Part shown: one piece after another, positions 24,178 through 32,021 of the stretch | Layout of the letters: every line of letters starts with the position of its first letter | How positions within the stretch are numbered: the stretch's first letter is position 1 | Notes under the pieces: generated by a model | Databases searched by the model: none | What the model saw: the letters and a program-made list of their open reading frames with translations, nothing else | What the model was told of the DNA's origin: nothing | Assembly: GCF_041021955.1 (NCBI RefSeq) | Contig: NZ_CP158375.1 | Coordinates: 868,001 to 932,000, forward strand | Direction of reading: 5' to 3' | Length of the DNA: 64,000 bases | From: Caulobacter sp. 73W | GTDB taxonomy: Bacteria; Pseudomonadota; Alphaproteobacteria; Caulobacterales; Caulobacteraceae | Translations under genes and position numbers: made by a program

Positions 24178-24801
24178 CTACCTCGCGATCAGCGCCTTGT
24201 GCGCGGCGTTCCAGTACTGGACGCCGGTGATGATGGTGACGATCGTCGCCAGCCACAGCAGGCTGTGCGCGGTCAGGGTCACGGGATTGAGAATCTCCGG
24301 CTCCGACGACAGGTTGAAGCCGGGCCAGGCCATGACCAGCATCTCGGCGGCCAGGGCGGCTATCTGCAGGGTGGTCTTCCACTTGGCCAGCATGGTCACC
24401 GGCAGCTTCACGCCCTTGCCGGCGGAGATTTCGCGCAGGGCGCTGACCGTGAACTCGCGGAACAGGATCAGGCCGATCGGCAGCACGATCATCGGCTGAC
24501 CGCCCAGGCCCAGCAGGCCAAGCGCCGCGCCGCAGACCAGCACCTTGTCGGCGATGGGGTCCAGGATCGCGCCCCAGACGCTCTCGGCGTCCAGCTTGCG
24601 CGCCAGCCAGCCGTCGAAGAAGTCCGTCACCCCCGCCACCACGAAGGCGTACAGCGACCACCGCAGCAGGGCGAACTGCATGTCCGGCGTCAGCTGATCG
24701 GAAAGGCCGGGCACGCCCCCCGCCGCCGCGGTCAGGGCCGCGAACATGAACAGGCAAAGGACCAGGCGAAGGCCGGTGAGGATGTTGGGCAGCGACTTCA
24801 T
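24178..24801 (-). CDS. pgsA: CDP-diacylglycerol-glycerol-3-phosphate 3-phosphatidyltransferase
   Basis: PgsA makes phosphatidylglycerophosphate, the committed step to phosphatidylglycerol and cardiolipin, in the inner membrane. The CDP-alcohol phosphotransferase signature is exact: D60-xx-D63-G64-xx-A67-R68-x8-G77-xxx-D81-xxx-D85 (DFFDGWLARKL ... GAILDPIAD). The 207 residues hold four to six membrane helices, and the opening MKSLPNILTGLRL is typical. It is a single gene, with a repeat element following its stop. Confidence 0.95.
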   Translation of the reverse strand: MKSLPNILTGLRLVLCLFMFAALTAAAGGVPGLSDQLTPDMQFALLRWSLYAFVVAGVTDFFDGWLARKLDAESVWGAILDPIADKVLVCGAALGLLGLGGQPMIVLPIGLILFREFTVSALREISAGKGVKLPVTMLAKWKTTLQIAALAAEMLVMAWPGFNLSSEPEILNPVTLTAHSLLWLATIVTIITGVQYWNAAHKALIAR

Positions 24802-24915
24802 GAGGACTCCTTAGCGCGTAACGCATGACAACTGAAAGCGGCGCCCCGCATCCAGTAGTTACTGACCACCCCGTCGAACGCTGCTAAGGGGGCATCCTTC
24901 CAGGGGAAGCTGACC

Positions 24916-27102
24916 ATGACCAAGAAGAGCCGAGCGGCGTTCAAGCTCGACATCAATCTCGCCGGCGCGGATGCGGGCTTCTGCGGCGCCGTGGGCGTCG
25001 CCGCTCTGATCGGCGTCATGCTGTTCGGCTACATGTTCGGCTTCGACCTGCCGCTGGCCAGCGCCTCGTTCTGGACCATGCCCAAGAGCGACATGGTCGC
25101 CATGACCGGCGGCTACGAGGCCTTCATCCGCGAGCCTTGGGGTTTCCCCATCACGATGGTGTCGAACCTGACGCCGGAGCCGACGCCCATCGTCTTCACC
25201 GACAGCATCCCTTGGCTGTCGGTGCTGCTGAAGGCCTTGGGCCTGGGCGGCGTTTTCAACACGCTGGGCCTGTTTCTGCTGATCTCCTATCCGCTGCAGG
25301 CGATCGCCATGGGCGCGCTGATGCGGGCGCTGGGCGTCACCAGGCCGCTGCCGGTGCTGGCCGCCTGCCTGCTGGCCCTGATGTTCCCGGCCTGGATCAT
25401 CCGCCAGTTCGGCCACATCGCCCTGTGCGGCCACTGGATCTTGCTGTTCTCGCTGGCCCTGTCGGTGAGCATGACGCGCAACGGCCTGCAGCGCCGCCAC
25501 ACCATCGGCTTCGTGGCGATCGGCGTGCTGGCGACCGGCATCCACGCCTATCACCTGGTTCCCGTCGCCGTCTGCCTGGGCGCAGGCCTGCTGTCGGTGC
25601 TGCTGCAGGACGGTCCGGGCAGTCTGCCCCGCGTGCTGATCAGCGGCGCGTCGGTGTCGGCCGGCATCGTGATCTCGGCCCTGCTGCTGGGCTATCGCGA
25701 GGGTGCGGGCGCCACCGGCGGGGCTGACGCCCTGGGCTTCTATTCGATGAACCTTATCGGCCCCTTCTGGCCGCAGGCCTCGAACCTGTGGGGCCAGAAC
25801 TGGACGGGCGCCTGGTTCCTGGGTTCGCTCGACCCCAATGGCGGGCAGGTATTCGAAGGCTTCCAGTATCTGGGAGCCGGCGCCCTGCTGCTGATCGTGC
25901 CGGCCGCGATCATGTTCCTGCGCGCCGACCTGCCCACCCGGGCGATCCTGAAGCGCTGGGGCCCGTTGGCCCTCGCCATGGCGCTGATGACGATCTGGGC
26001 CATCGGCTGGAACGCGTATTTTGGTTCGCTGAAGGCCTACACCATCCCTAAGCCCAGCGGATCGATGGCCGACATTCTGGGCGGGTTCCGCGCGCACGGC
26101 CGCTTCTTCTGGGTGTTCGGTTACCTGCTGATCGCCCTGAGCGTGGCCTGGGCCGCTCGCCTGCCCCGTTACGTCGCCGTGGTGCTTTTAGTGTCCGCCG
26201 TTGGGCTGCAAGCCTACGACACCGTCCAGATGCGCCTGGGCGTGCGCGAGAACTTCGAGGAACCGGGCGACAAGCTCTATCCGGTCGGACTGGACACCGA
26301 CCCGGCTGTGCGCGGTCGCCCGTGGGTGTTCACGCCCTCCTACTTCTGCAGCCCGTCGGGCCAGGACCAGCAGGTCATCACCCAGATGAACCTGATGATC
26401 GTGCGCACGGGCGGCACGTCCAACACCTACGCCACGGCGCGCAGCCGCGATGCCGCCTGCGACGCCCTGCCGGCCGGCTACGCCAAGGACGCCGCGCCGG
26501 GGGATCGCCGCATCATGGTGATCACCAGCAACGACCAGTTCGAAGGCGGCGCGCTGCAACTGATCGCCGCGCGCGGCGACTGCTACCGCTTCAAGCGCGG
26601 CGCGATCTGCGGTCGCGACCTAGGCGGCGTCCCTGGCCTGACCAAGGTCCGGGCGGGTGAATTTTCGTCGGAGTCACGGCAGATCGTTTCTGTCGCCCGC
26701 ATGGACCAGGGTTTCAAGCCGGCCAATCTGGCGTCGGGCTGGAGCGCAGCCGAACCGGGCGCGAAAGGCATCTGGTCCATCGGACCCAAGGCCGAGATCT
26801 CGGTGAGCGCGCCTGAGACCCTGCAAGCGGGCCGGGCGGTGGTGGTCGAGATGACCATGATCGGCTTCTCCGATGCGCCGATCCGCCCGCAGGCGGTCGG
26901 CGTCTCGGTCGCCGGCCGCAAGATCGCCGATCTGACGGTGGACGCAGGCCTCTTCACGGCGCATCGCGTCGAGATCCCAGCGGATCTGGTCAAGCCGGGC
27001 CAGCCGGTCGTGCTGACCCTCGACATGCCCGACGCGCGGGCGTCCGCGGCCGATCCCCGGGTGCTGGGCGTCGCCATGCAGCAAATCCGGGTGCTGAACT
27101 AA
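24916..27102 (+). CDS. DUF6311-like polytopic membrane protein
   Basis: This 728-residue protein has about ten to twelve transmembrane helices in residues 20-450, beginning with GAVGVAALIGVMLFGYMFGF, followed by a soluble C-terminal half of about 280 residues with paired cysteines (SYFCSPSG, RDAACD, RGDCYRF, GAICGRD) and a final beta-sandwich-like region. A membrane core with loops such as REPWGFPITMVSNLTPEPTPIVFTDSIP is what I associate with DUF6311 proteins, thought to be GT-C-type glycosyltransferases using polyprenyl-linked sugars. It converges on a GtrA/GT2 cluster, supporting surface-glycan decoration. The family call is from recognition, not a search. AGGGGAAG precedes the ATG. Confidence 0.75.
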   Translation: MTKKSRAAFKLDINLAGADAGFCGAVGVAALIGVMLFGYMFGFDLPLASASFWTMPKSDMVAMTGGYEAFIREPWGFPITMVSNLTPEPTPIVFTDSIPWLSVLLKALGLGGVFNTLGLFLLISYPLQAIAMGALMRALGVTRPLPVLAACLLALMFPAWIIRQFGHIALCGHWILLFSLALSVSMTRNGLQRRHTIGFVAIGVLATGIHAYHLVPVAVCLGAGLLSVLLQDGPGSLPRVLISGASVSAGIVISALLLGYREGAGATGGADALGFYSMNLIGPFWPQASNLWGQNWTGAWFLGSLDPNGGQVFEGFQYLGAGALLLIVPAAIMFLRADLPTRAILKRWGPLALAMALMTIWAIGWNAYFGSLKAYTIPKPSGSMADILGGFRAHGRFFWVFGYLLIALSVAWAARLPRYVAVVLLVSAVGLQAYDTVQMRLGVRENFEEPGDKLYPVGLDTDPAVRGRPWVFTPSYFCSPSGQDQQVITQMNLMIVRTGGTSNTYATARSRDAACDALPAGYAKDAAPGDRRIMVITSNDQFEGGALQLIAARGDCYRFKRGAICGRDLGGVPGLTKVRAGEFSSESRQIVSVARMDQGFKPANLASGWSAAEPGAKGIWSIGPKAEISVSAPETLQAGRAVVVEMTMIGFSDAPIRPQAVGVSVAGRKIADLTVDAGLFTAHRVEIPADLVKPGQPVVLTLDMPDARASAADPRVLGVAMQQIRVLN

Positions 27103-27112
27103 GTTGAGTTGC

Positions 27113-27134
27113 GCCGCCGGCCCCAGCCGGCGGC
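27113..27134. terminator. Hairpin between convergent genes
   Basis: GCCGCCGGC (27113-27121) and GCCGGCGGC (27126-27134) form a 9-bp stem with a CCCA loop. It lies between the ends of the DUF6311-like gene and gtrA. There is no U-run on either strand, so it may only stall polymerase or protect mRNA ends. Confidence 0.45.
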
Positions 27135-27138
27135 GGCT

Positions 27139-27549
27139 TCACGCCGCCGCGCGCGCGGCGGGGAACACCCAGTAGCGGCTGAGCACGAACAGCACGACGG
27201 TGTAGACGCACATGCCTGACAGCTGGGCGGCGATCTCCGCCAGGGGGCCGTCCGGCAGGACCGCGTGGGCCAGGAACAGCACGCCCTGGTTCAGGGCGAA
27301 ACTGAACGCCACCGAGGCCAGATAGCGCGGCCCGGCCTCGCGCACCGAGCGGCCCTTGCCGAACACATAGCGGCGCTTGAGCACGAAGCTGACCATAACG
27401 CCCACTGCGTAGCCGCCGGCGTTGGCCAGGTACGGGTTCACACCGAAGCCCTGCTCCAGGCCGATGATGATGCTGAAACCGACGAGCGTGTTGACCACCC
27501 CCACCAGCCCGTAGCGGAAGGCGTCACGCACGAAATTCCGGAAGCTCAC
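27139..27549 (-). CDS. GtrA family membrane protein
   Basis: A 136-residue protein with four transmembrane helices and the GtrA motifs RYGLVGVVNTLVGFSIII at the N-terminus, FVLKRRYVFG in the middle and LSRYWVFP at the end. GtrA proteins are thought to flip undecaprenyl-phosphate-linked sugars made by a partner GT2 enzyme, for O-antigen or wall glycan modification. The start is GTG overlapping the methyltransferase stop (GTGA). It is the last gene of a tight three-gene unit with the GT2 enzyme and methyltransferase. Confidence 0.9.
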   Translation of the reverse strand: MSFRNFVRDAFRYGLVGVVNTLVGFSIIIGLEQGFGVNPYLANAGGYAVGVMVSFVLKRRYVFGKGRSVREAGPRYLASVAFSFALNQGVLFLAHAVLPDGPLAEIAAQLSGMCVYTVVLFVLSRYWVFPAARAAA

Positions 27550-28280
27550 GAGCGGTGGTCTTTACGGGCCGCCGCCGCGATGGACATGCCGAAGGGCAGG
27601 CCTGCGTGCGCCACCATCGGCGCCTCCAGGGCGAAGATCGACTGCAAAAGCCGGTTGAGGGGCTTGGAAGGCATGGCGTCGTCCGGACTGTCGTCGCCCC
27701 GCCAGCGCTTGACCTGGCGCTGTGCGACCGCGGCGGGAAAGAGGAGCGTGTTGAAATAGGTCGCTCTCTCGATCGTCAAGCCCGCGCCTTCGATCAGGGC
27801 CCGATATTCCGGCAGGACATAACGCCGCTTGTGGTGATGCAGCTCGTCGTGTCGGCTCCACAGCCACTGATAGGCGGGCACCGTGGTCAGCACCCAGCCA
27901 CCAGGCTTGGCCAGCGCCGCCAAGGCGCGCAGGGCGCCCTTGTCGTCGTCCACATGCTCGACCACGTCGAAGGCGCAGACGAGGTCGAAGGTCTCGGGCG
28001 CGAACGGCAGGCCGTCCGGCAGCAGCCCGTCGTGCAGCGGCACGCCCGTGCGTTCAGCCGCGCAGGCCCGGCTCTCTTCGTCAGGCTCCACTGCCTGGAC
28101 GTCGCCGAACTGCTTCAGAAGAGGGATATTGCCGCCGGCCCCGGCGCCGACCTCGAGAATGCGGGCGTCCGCTGGCAGACCGAGGGTCTGGATCAGGCGG
28201 CCCAGAATCCGCCGTCGCGCCACGAACCACCAATGTTCGCCATCAAGATCACGGAGGTGGTCGTAGACAGCGCGTTCCAT
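27546..28280 (-). CDS. SAM-dependent class I methyltransferase
   Basis: This 244-residue protein has motif I ILEVGAGAGGNIPLL at residues 40-54, an acidic residue after strand 2 (AVEPDEES), and FDLVCAFDVVEHVDDD as motif II/IV. It resembles methyltransferases found beside GT2/GtrA pairs that act on lipid-linked sugars or glycan ends. It ends with an amphipathic segment rather than a membrane helix. It starts one base after the GT2 stop and overlaps gtrA, so it is the middle gene of the unit. The acceptor is unknown. Confidence 0.9.
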   Translation of the reverse strand: MERAVYDHLRDLDGEHWWFVARRRILGRLIQTLGLPADARILEVGAGAGGNIPLLKQFGDVQAVEPDEESRACAAERTGVPLHDGLLPDGLPFAPETFDLVCAFDVVEHVDDDKGALRALAALAKPGGWVLTTVPAYQWLWSRHDELHHHKRRYVLPEYRALIEGAGLTIERATYFNTLLFPAAVAQRQVKRWRGDDSPDDAMPSKPLNRLLQSIFALEAPMVAHAGLPFGMSIAAAARKDHRS

Positions 28281-28281
28281 A

Positions 28282-29247
28282 TCAGTCGAACCCGTATCGC
28301 CCGGCTACGATGTAGAGCGGACGCCCTTTCACTTCCTGATAGATGCGGGCGACGTACTCCCCGAGCGTGCCGATCGCGAGCATCTGAAAGCCGAAGCTGA
28401 GCAAAAGGATCACGACGATCGACGGATAGCCGGGAACATCGGCGCCGAACAGCAGAGTGCGGCCGATGATGGTGGCCGCGAATATGAAGGCCAGAACCGC
28501 TGCGGCGAAGCCCACATAGCTCCAGATGCGGATCGGCACGCTGCTGAACGAGGTCAAGCCGTCGAGGGCGAAGTTCCACAGCGTCCAGTAGCGCCAGTTG
28601 CTGGACCCCGCCGCCCGTTCCGGACGCACATAGTCCACGCCCACCTGCTTGAAGCCGACCCAGGCGAACAGGCCCTTCATGAAGCGGTTGCGCTCCGGCA
28701 GCTGCTTCAGGACCTCGACCACCCGGCGGTCCATCAGACGGAAATCGCCGGCGTTGTAGGGCAGCGGCACGTCGGAGATGCGGTTGAAGAAGCGGTAGAA
28801 GCCCTGAGCGCTCATCCGCTTGGCGGCGCTGTCGGCGCTGCGGTCCACGCGGACGCCATAGGCGACGTCGGCGCCCTTCTCCCACTCGGCCACGAAGTCG
28901 GCGATCAGCTCGGGCGGGTCCTGCAGGTCCACGTCGATGGGCACGACCATGTCGCCGGTGGCGGCGTCGAGCCCGGCGGAGAGGGCCGTCTCCTTGCCGA
29001 AGTTGCGGGACAGGTCGATGACCTTGATGCGGGCGTCGCGCTGCTGGGCGGCGAGCAGGACGGCCAGGGTGGCGTCGCGGCTGCCGTCGTTGATGCAGAT
29101 GATCTCGTACCCGACGCCGATGGCCGTCAGCACAGGGTCCATGCGGGCGAAGAACAGCTCCAGCACTTCCTGCTCATTGTAGCAGGGCGCGATGATGGAT
29201 AGGCGCTTGCCGGCTCGGGAGCGTATCTGGGCGGGTACAGAGATCAT
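28282..29247 (-). CDS. GT2 glycosyltransferase, GtrB/DPM1-like
   Basis: The 321-residue enzyme transfers a sugar from a nucleotide donor to a polyprenyl phosphate. It has the GT-A domain (SIIAPCYNEQEVL, ICINDGSRD, the DVDLQDPPE metal-binding region and GDFRLMDR) and two C-terminal membrane helices (about residues 225-290), ending GRPLYIVAGRYG as in the GtrB subfamily. The start is the ATG giving MISVPAQIRS; longer frames upstream are non-coding. With GtrA and the methyltransferase it forms a complete lipid-linked sugar module, probably decorating O-antigen or other surface glycan. Confidence 0.93.
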   Translation of the reverse strand: MISVPAQIRSRAGKRLSIIAPCYNEQEVLELFFARMDPVLTAIGVGYEIICINDGSRDATLAVLLAAQQRDARIKVIDLSRNFGKETALSAGLDAATGDMVVPIDVDLQDPPELIADFVAEWEKGADVAYGVRVDRSADSAAKRMSAQGFYRFFNRISDVPLPYNAGDFRLMDRRVVEVLKQLPERNRFMKGLFAWVGFKQVGVDYVRPERAAGSSNWRYWTLWNFALDGLTSFSSVPIRIWSYVGFAAAVLAFIFAATIIGRTLLFGADVPGYPSIVVILLLSFGFQMLAIGTLGEYVARIYQEVKGRPLYIVAGRYGFD

Positions 29248-29377
29248 GACCAGCCCTGCGTAACGGGCGCCGCGCCTTGTGGAAAGCCCGGATGAATACG
29301 CGAAGCGATCACAGCCAAGGGTTGCGCGAATTACACTTCGCACGGCAACATCTGCCCATAGCGTCCAGGAGCTTCGC

Positions 29378-30277
29378 ATGCGGTTGTCCAAGTTCGCTCT
29401 TCCCTTGGCTTTCAGCCTCGCTCTCGTCGGCGCGGCCGCCGCCCGGGAGCCGGTCAACGAGATCGAGGGCGTGACCGTCACGCCCGACAAGCCGCTGACC
29501 CCGCGTGAACGGGTGACCACTTTCAGTGAGAAGGTTCCCGGCGGCCAATTCCCCGTCTGGGTGCGGCCCATATGCCCGCTGACGCTCGGCCTCGGCATCG
29601 ACAAAACGACCTACGTCTCAGCCCGCATCCGTCAGTTGGCGGAGCAGACGGGGCTGAAGTACGGCGGCGAGGGCTGCCGCGTGAACGTCATCGTCCTATT
29701 CTCCAACGAACCGGAGGTGCTGCTGACGAAGCTGCGCAAGAAGCGCATCAACCTGTACGGCTCCACCCATCGCAGCAAGGTCAACCATTTCATCGAGCAG
29801 GACAGAGCGGTCAGGCTGATAACGCTCACCTCCGAGGCGCCGGCCCGAGGCGCGTCCGCAAGCGCCATGATGGCGGATGTGGGCGGCGGAGCGCCCGAGT
29901 TCAGCACCCCGAACCGCTCCCGCATGAAGCCCATGACCTTCAACACCATGGATCGAATGATCCTGGTGGTGGACGCGCGTTTCGCGGAAGGCCTGAAGAT
30001 CAAGACCCTAGGCAGTTACATCGCCATGTCCGCCCTGACCCGACCCAATCAACATATGGATCAGACCGGGCGCGACACCATCATGTCCATCTTCAACAGC
30101 GAAGGGCGGACCAACGCCCCGATCGAGGATCTAACCGCCTGGGACGAGGCCTATCTGAAGGCGCTCTACACGGTCGATCCGGGCCAGCACCTGCCCGCCC
30201 AGATCGGCGGCCTGGTGCGTGAAATCGACAAGCAACTGAATCCCAAGTCCCCGGCTCCGAAGCGGCAGCCCGCCTGA
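29378..30277 (+). CDS. Exported protein of unknown family
   Basis: This 299-residue protein has a signal peptide (MRLSKFALPLAFSLALVGAAAA) and a mature part with CPLTLGLGID, two cysteines (VRPICP and GEGCRVNV) that may form a disulfide, and a basic loop LRKKRINLYGSTHRSKVN. It has NTMDRMILVVDARFAEGLKIKTLGSYIAM further on and a Pro/Lys-rich tail. CCAGGAGC lies 8 bases upstream of the ATG, which fixes the start over an earlier in-frame codon. I do not recognise the family. Its neighbour is an exported S41-like protein on the same strand. Confidence 0.8.
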   Translation: MRLSKFALPLAFSLALVGAAAAREPVNEIEGVTVTPDKPLTPRERVTTFSEKVPGGQFPVWVRPICPLTLGLGIDKTTYVSARIRQLAEQTGLKYGGEGCRVNVIVLFSNEPEVLLTKLRKKRINLYGSTHRSKVNHFIEQDRAVRLITLTSEAPARGASASAMMADVGGGAPEFSTPNRSRMKPMTFNTMDRMILVVDARFAEGLKIKTLGSYIAMSALTRPNQHMDQTGRDTIMSIFNSEGRTNAPIEDLTAWDEAYLKALYTVDPGQHLPAQIGGLVREIDKQLNPKSPAPKRQPA

Positions 30278-30416
30278 CCGAGGTTACACCGCTTTAACAC
30301 GCCCCACGGATCACCGTTCGCTATAATCATAACGGCGATCGCGCTGCATGCTCGAGCTTGCGCGTAACCGATCGCCCGCTTGCGCGAAGAGGAGGCGGCA
30401 ACACCGGGGGGTCTGG

Positions 30417-31844
30417 ATGATCAAGCTGCTTCGCCTCGCCGTCTTCGGCGCGGCCATTTCCTTCGCCGCGCCGGCCATGGCCTATGACGCCGCGCCATGG
30501 ATCGAAGACCTGCGGCAGGTGAAATCGATCCTGACCAGCAACCGCTACGCCAATCTGGAATGGCTGACCGGCGAGCGGGAGGCGAACCTCGACGCCGTGT
30601 TCGAACGCGGCGAGCAACAGCTGACCGCCGCGACCAGCGAGGCGGAAGCCAAGGTTCATTTCGAACGCACCTTAGCGAACCTGGGCGACGGCCATCTGGA
30701 GGTGAAGTGGAGCGCCAATCGGACGGCGCTGCACGCTGGAGACTCCGGCCGCCCCTGTGGCGACATGAGGAAGATGACGCCGGCTCAGCCCGTCGCCGCC
30801 CAGATTGCGGGCTGGCGGCCGGTGGACGGCCCGGCGGCCGCCGACTTCCCGGCCGGGATCGTCGAGTCAGGCGGGAAGAAGATCGGCGTGGTGAAGATCA
30901 GCCTGTTCATGGCCGACCCAACCGTTTGCGAGGCCGCGGCGGCGAAGCTGAACCTGCCCTTGGACAAGCCGTGTGATCAGGCCTGCGGAGACGCCGTTGA
31001 CCGCGCGACCTATCAGCTGCTGACCGACCGTTTCGGGGGCCGCCTGCGCGACCTGAAGGCGGCCGGCGCCGAGGTGCTGATGATCGACATCGCCAGCAAC
31101 GGCGGGGGCCGCGAATGGGCCGAGGTCGTGGCCCGCATGGTCACCGCCAAGCCCGTAAAGGGCGCCCGCGTCGGTCTGGTGCGGGCGGAGACCACCGCCC
31201 AGGCGCTGGAGGAGCGCGCCGCTGACCTGGAAGGCTATGCCCGCAAGGCCAAGGGCGGCGACAAGACGCTGCTGTCGAAGGCGGCCGACGACCTGCGGAC
31301 GGCGGCGGCCGAAGCGCGGCGTCCTTGCGACTCCGCTCCGTTCCTGAAGCGCGAAGCCTCGGCCTGCGCCTGGCTGGTCGAGAGTGGCTACTCCACCGGC
31401 TTGATGGATCAGCTCGATCCGGCTCTGGCGGACCGTCCCTGGGCGGGAGACATCTACAGCCCGGCCAAGATGAAGCACGAGACGGGCCTGTGGTCGGGAC
31501 CGCTGATCGTCCTCGTCGACGCCGGCTCGGCTTCGGCGTCCGAGGAACTGGCCGCCGAACTGCAGGACGCGCGCGCGGCGGTGATCCTGGGCGCGCCCAC
31601 CTTCGGCGCCGGTTGCGGCCACTCGACTTCGGCCGGACCCATTACGTTGAAGAACAGCGGCGGCTTCCTGTCCCTGCCCGACTGCGCCCGCCTGCGCGCC
31701 GACGGCTCCAACGAGATCATGGGCGTGGAGCCCGACATCCTGATCGGCTTCCGCCGCGGCGACAGCGCGGGACGTAGGGCGCAACGGCTGTCGGCGAAGC
31801 TGCCAGAGGCGGTGGCGGCGTCGCTGAAATCTCCTCCCCTGTAG
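30417..31844 (+). CDS. Exported S41 peptidase-like protein
   Basis: The 475-residue protein has a signal peptide (cut after APAMA) and an S41/tail-specific-protease-like core. EVLMIDIASNGGG is the conserved strand and the serine region is VDAGSASASEELAAEL (about residues 366-381). In CtpA/Tsp the following GEPTFGKG supplies the catalytic Lys; here it reads GAPTFGAGCG, so the Lys is missing. No PDZ domain is apparent. It may use another base or be non-catalytic. The last codons (SPPL) and the TAG stop lie inside a repeat element. It is convergent with uvrC. Confidence 0.8.
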   Translation: MIKLLRLAVFGAAISFAAPAMAYDAAPWIEDLRQVKSILTSNRYANLEWLTGEREANLDAVFERGEQQLTAATSEAEAKVHFERTLANLGDGHLEVKWSANRTALHAGDSGRPCGDMRKMTPAQPVAAQIAGWRPVDGPAAADFPAGIVESGGKKIGVVKISLFMADPTVCEAAAAKLNLPLDKPCDQACGDAVDRATYQLLTDRFGGRLRDLKAAGAEVLMIDIASNGGGREWAEVVARMVTAKPVKGARVGLVRAETTAQALEERAADLEGYARKAKGGDKTLLSKAADDLRTAAAEARRPCDSAPFLKREASACAWLVESGYSTGLMDQLDPALADRPWAGDIYSPAKMKHETGLWSGPLIVLVDAGSASASEELAAELQDARAAVILGAPTFGAGCGHSTSAGPITLKNSGGFLSLPDCARLRADGSNEIMGVEPDILIGFRRGDSAGRRAQRLSAKLPEAVAASLKSPPL

Positions 31845-32019
31845 CAAAGCGGGAGGGGACGCTCTGTCCACTCCTAGAACAAGCCGCTCACCCCGGCGAA
31901 GGCCGGGGCCCAGGTGAAACCCTGCTGACACTCTGGATGAATCCGGATCCCGGCCTTCGCCGGGATGAGCGGTTGGAAGTTTGAATCTGTCCCTCCCCCG
32001 CTTCGCAGGTGAGGAGAAG
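31831..32019. repeat. Nested palindromic repeats overlapping a gene end
   Basis: The outer family C-like element opens CTCCTCCCCTGTAGCAAAGCGGGAGGGG and closes with CCCTCCCCCGCTTCGCAGGTGAGGAG. A family B unit at 31884-31972 sits inside it, nearly identical to that at 24040-24125. The TAG in the left arm is the stop codon of the S41-like gene, and the right end lies two bases from the uvrC stop. Confidence 0.8.
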
Positions 32020-32021
32020 CT

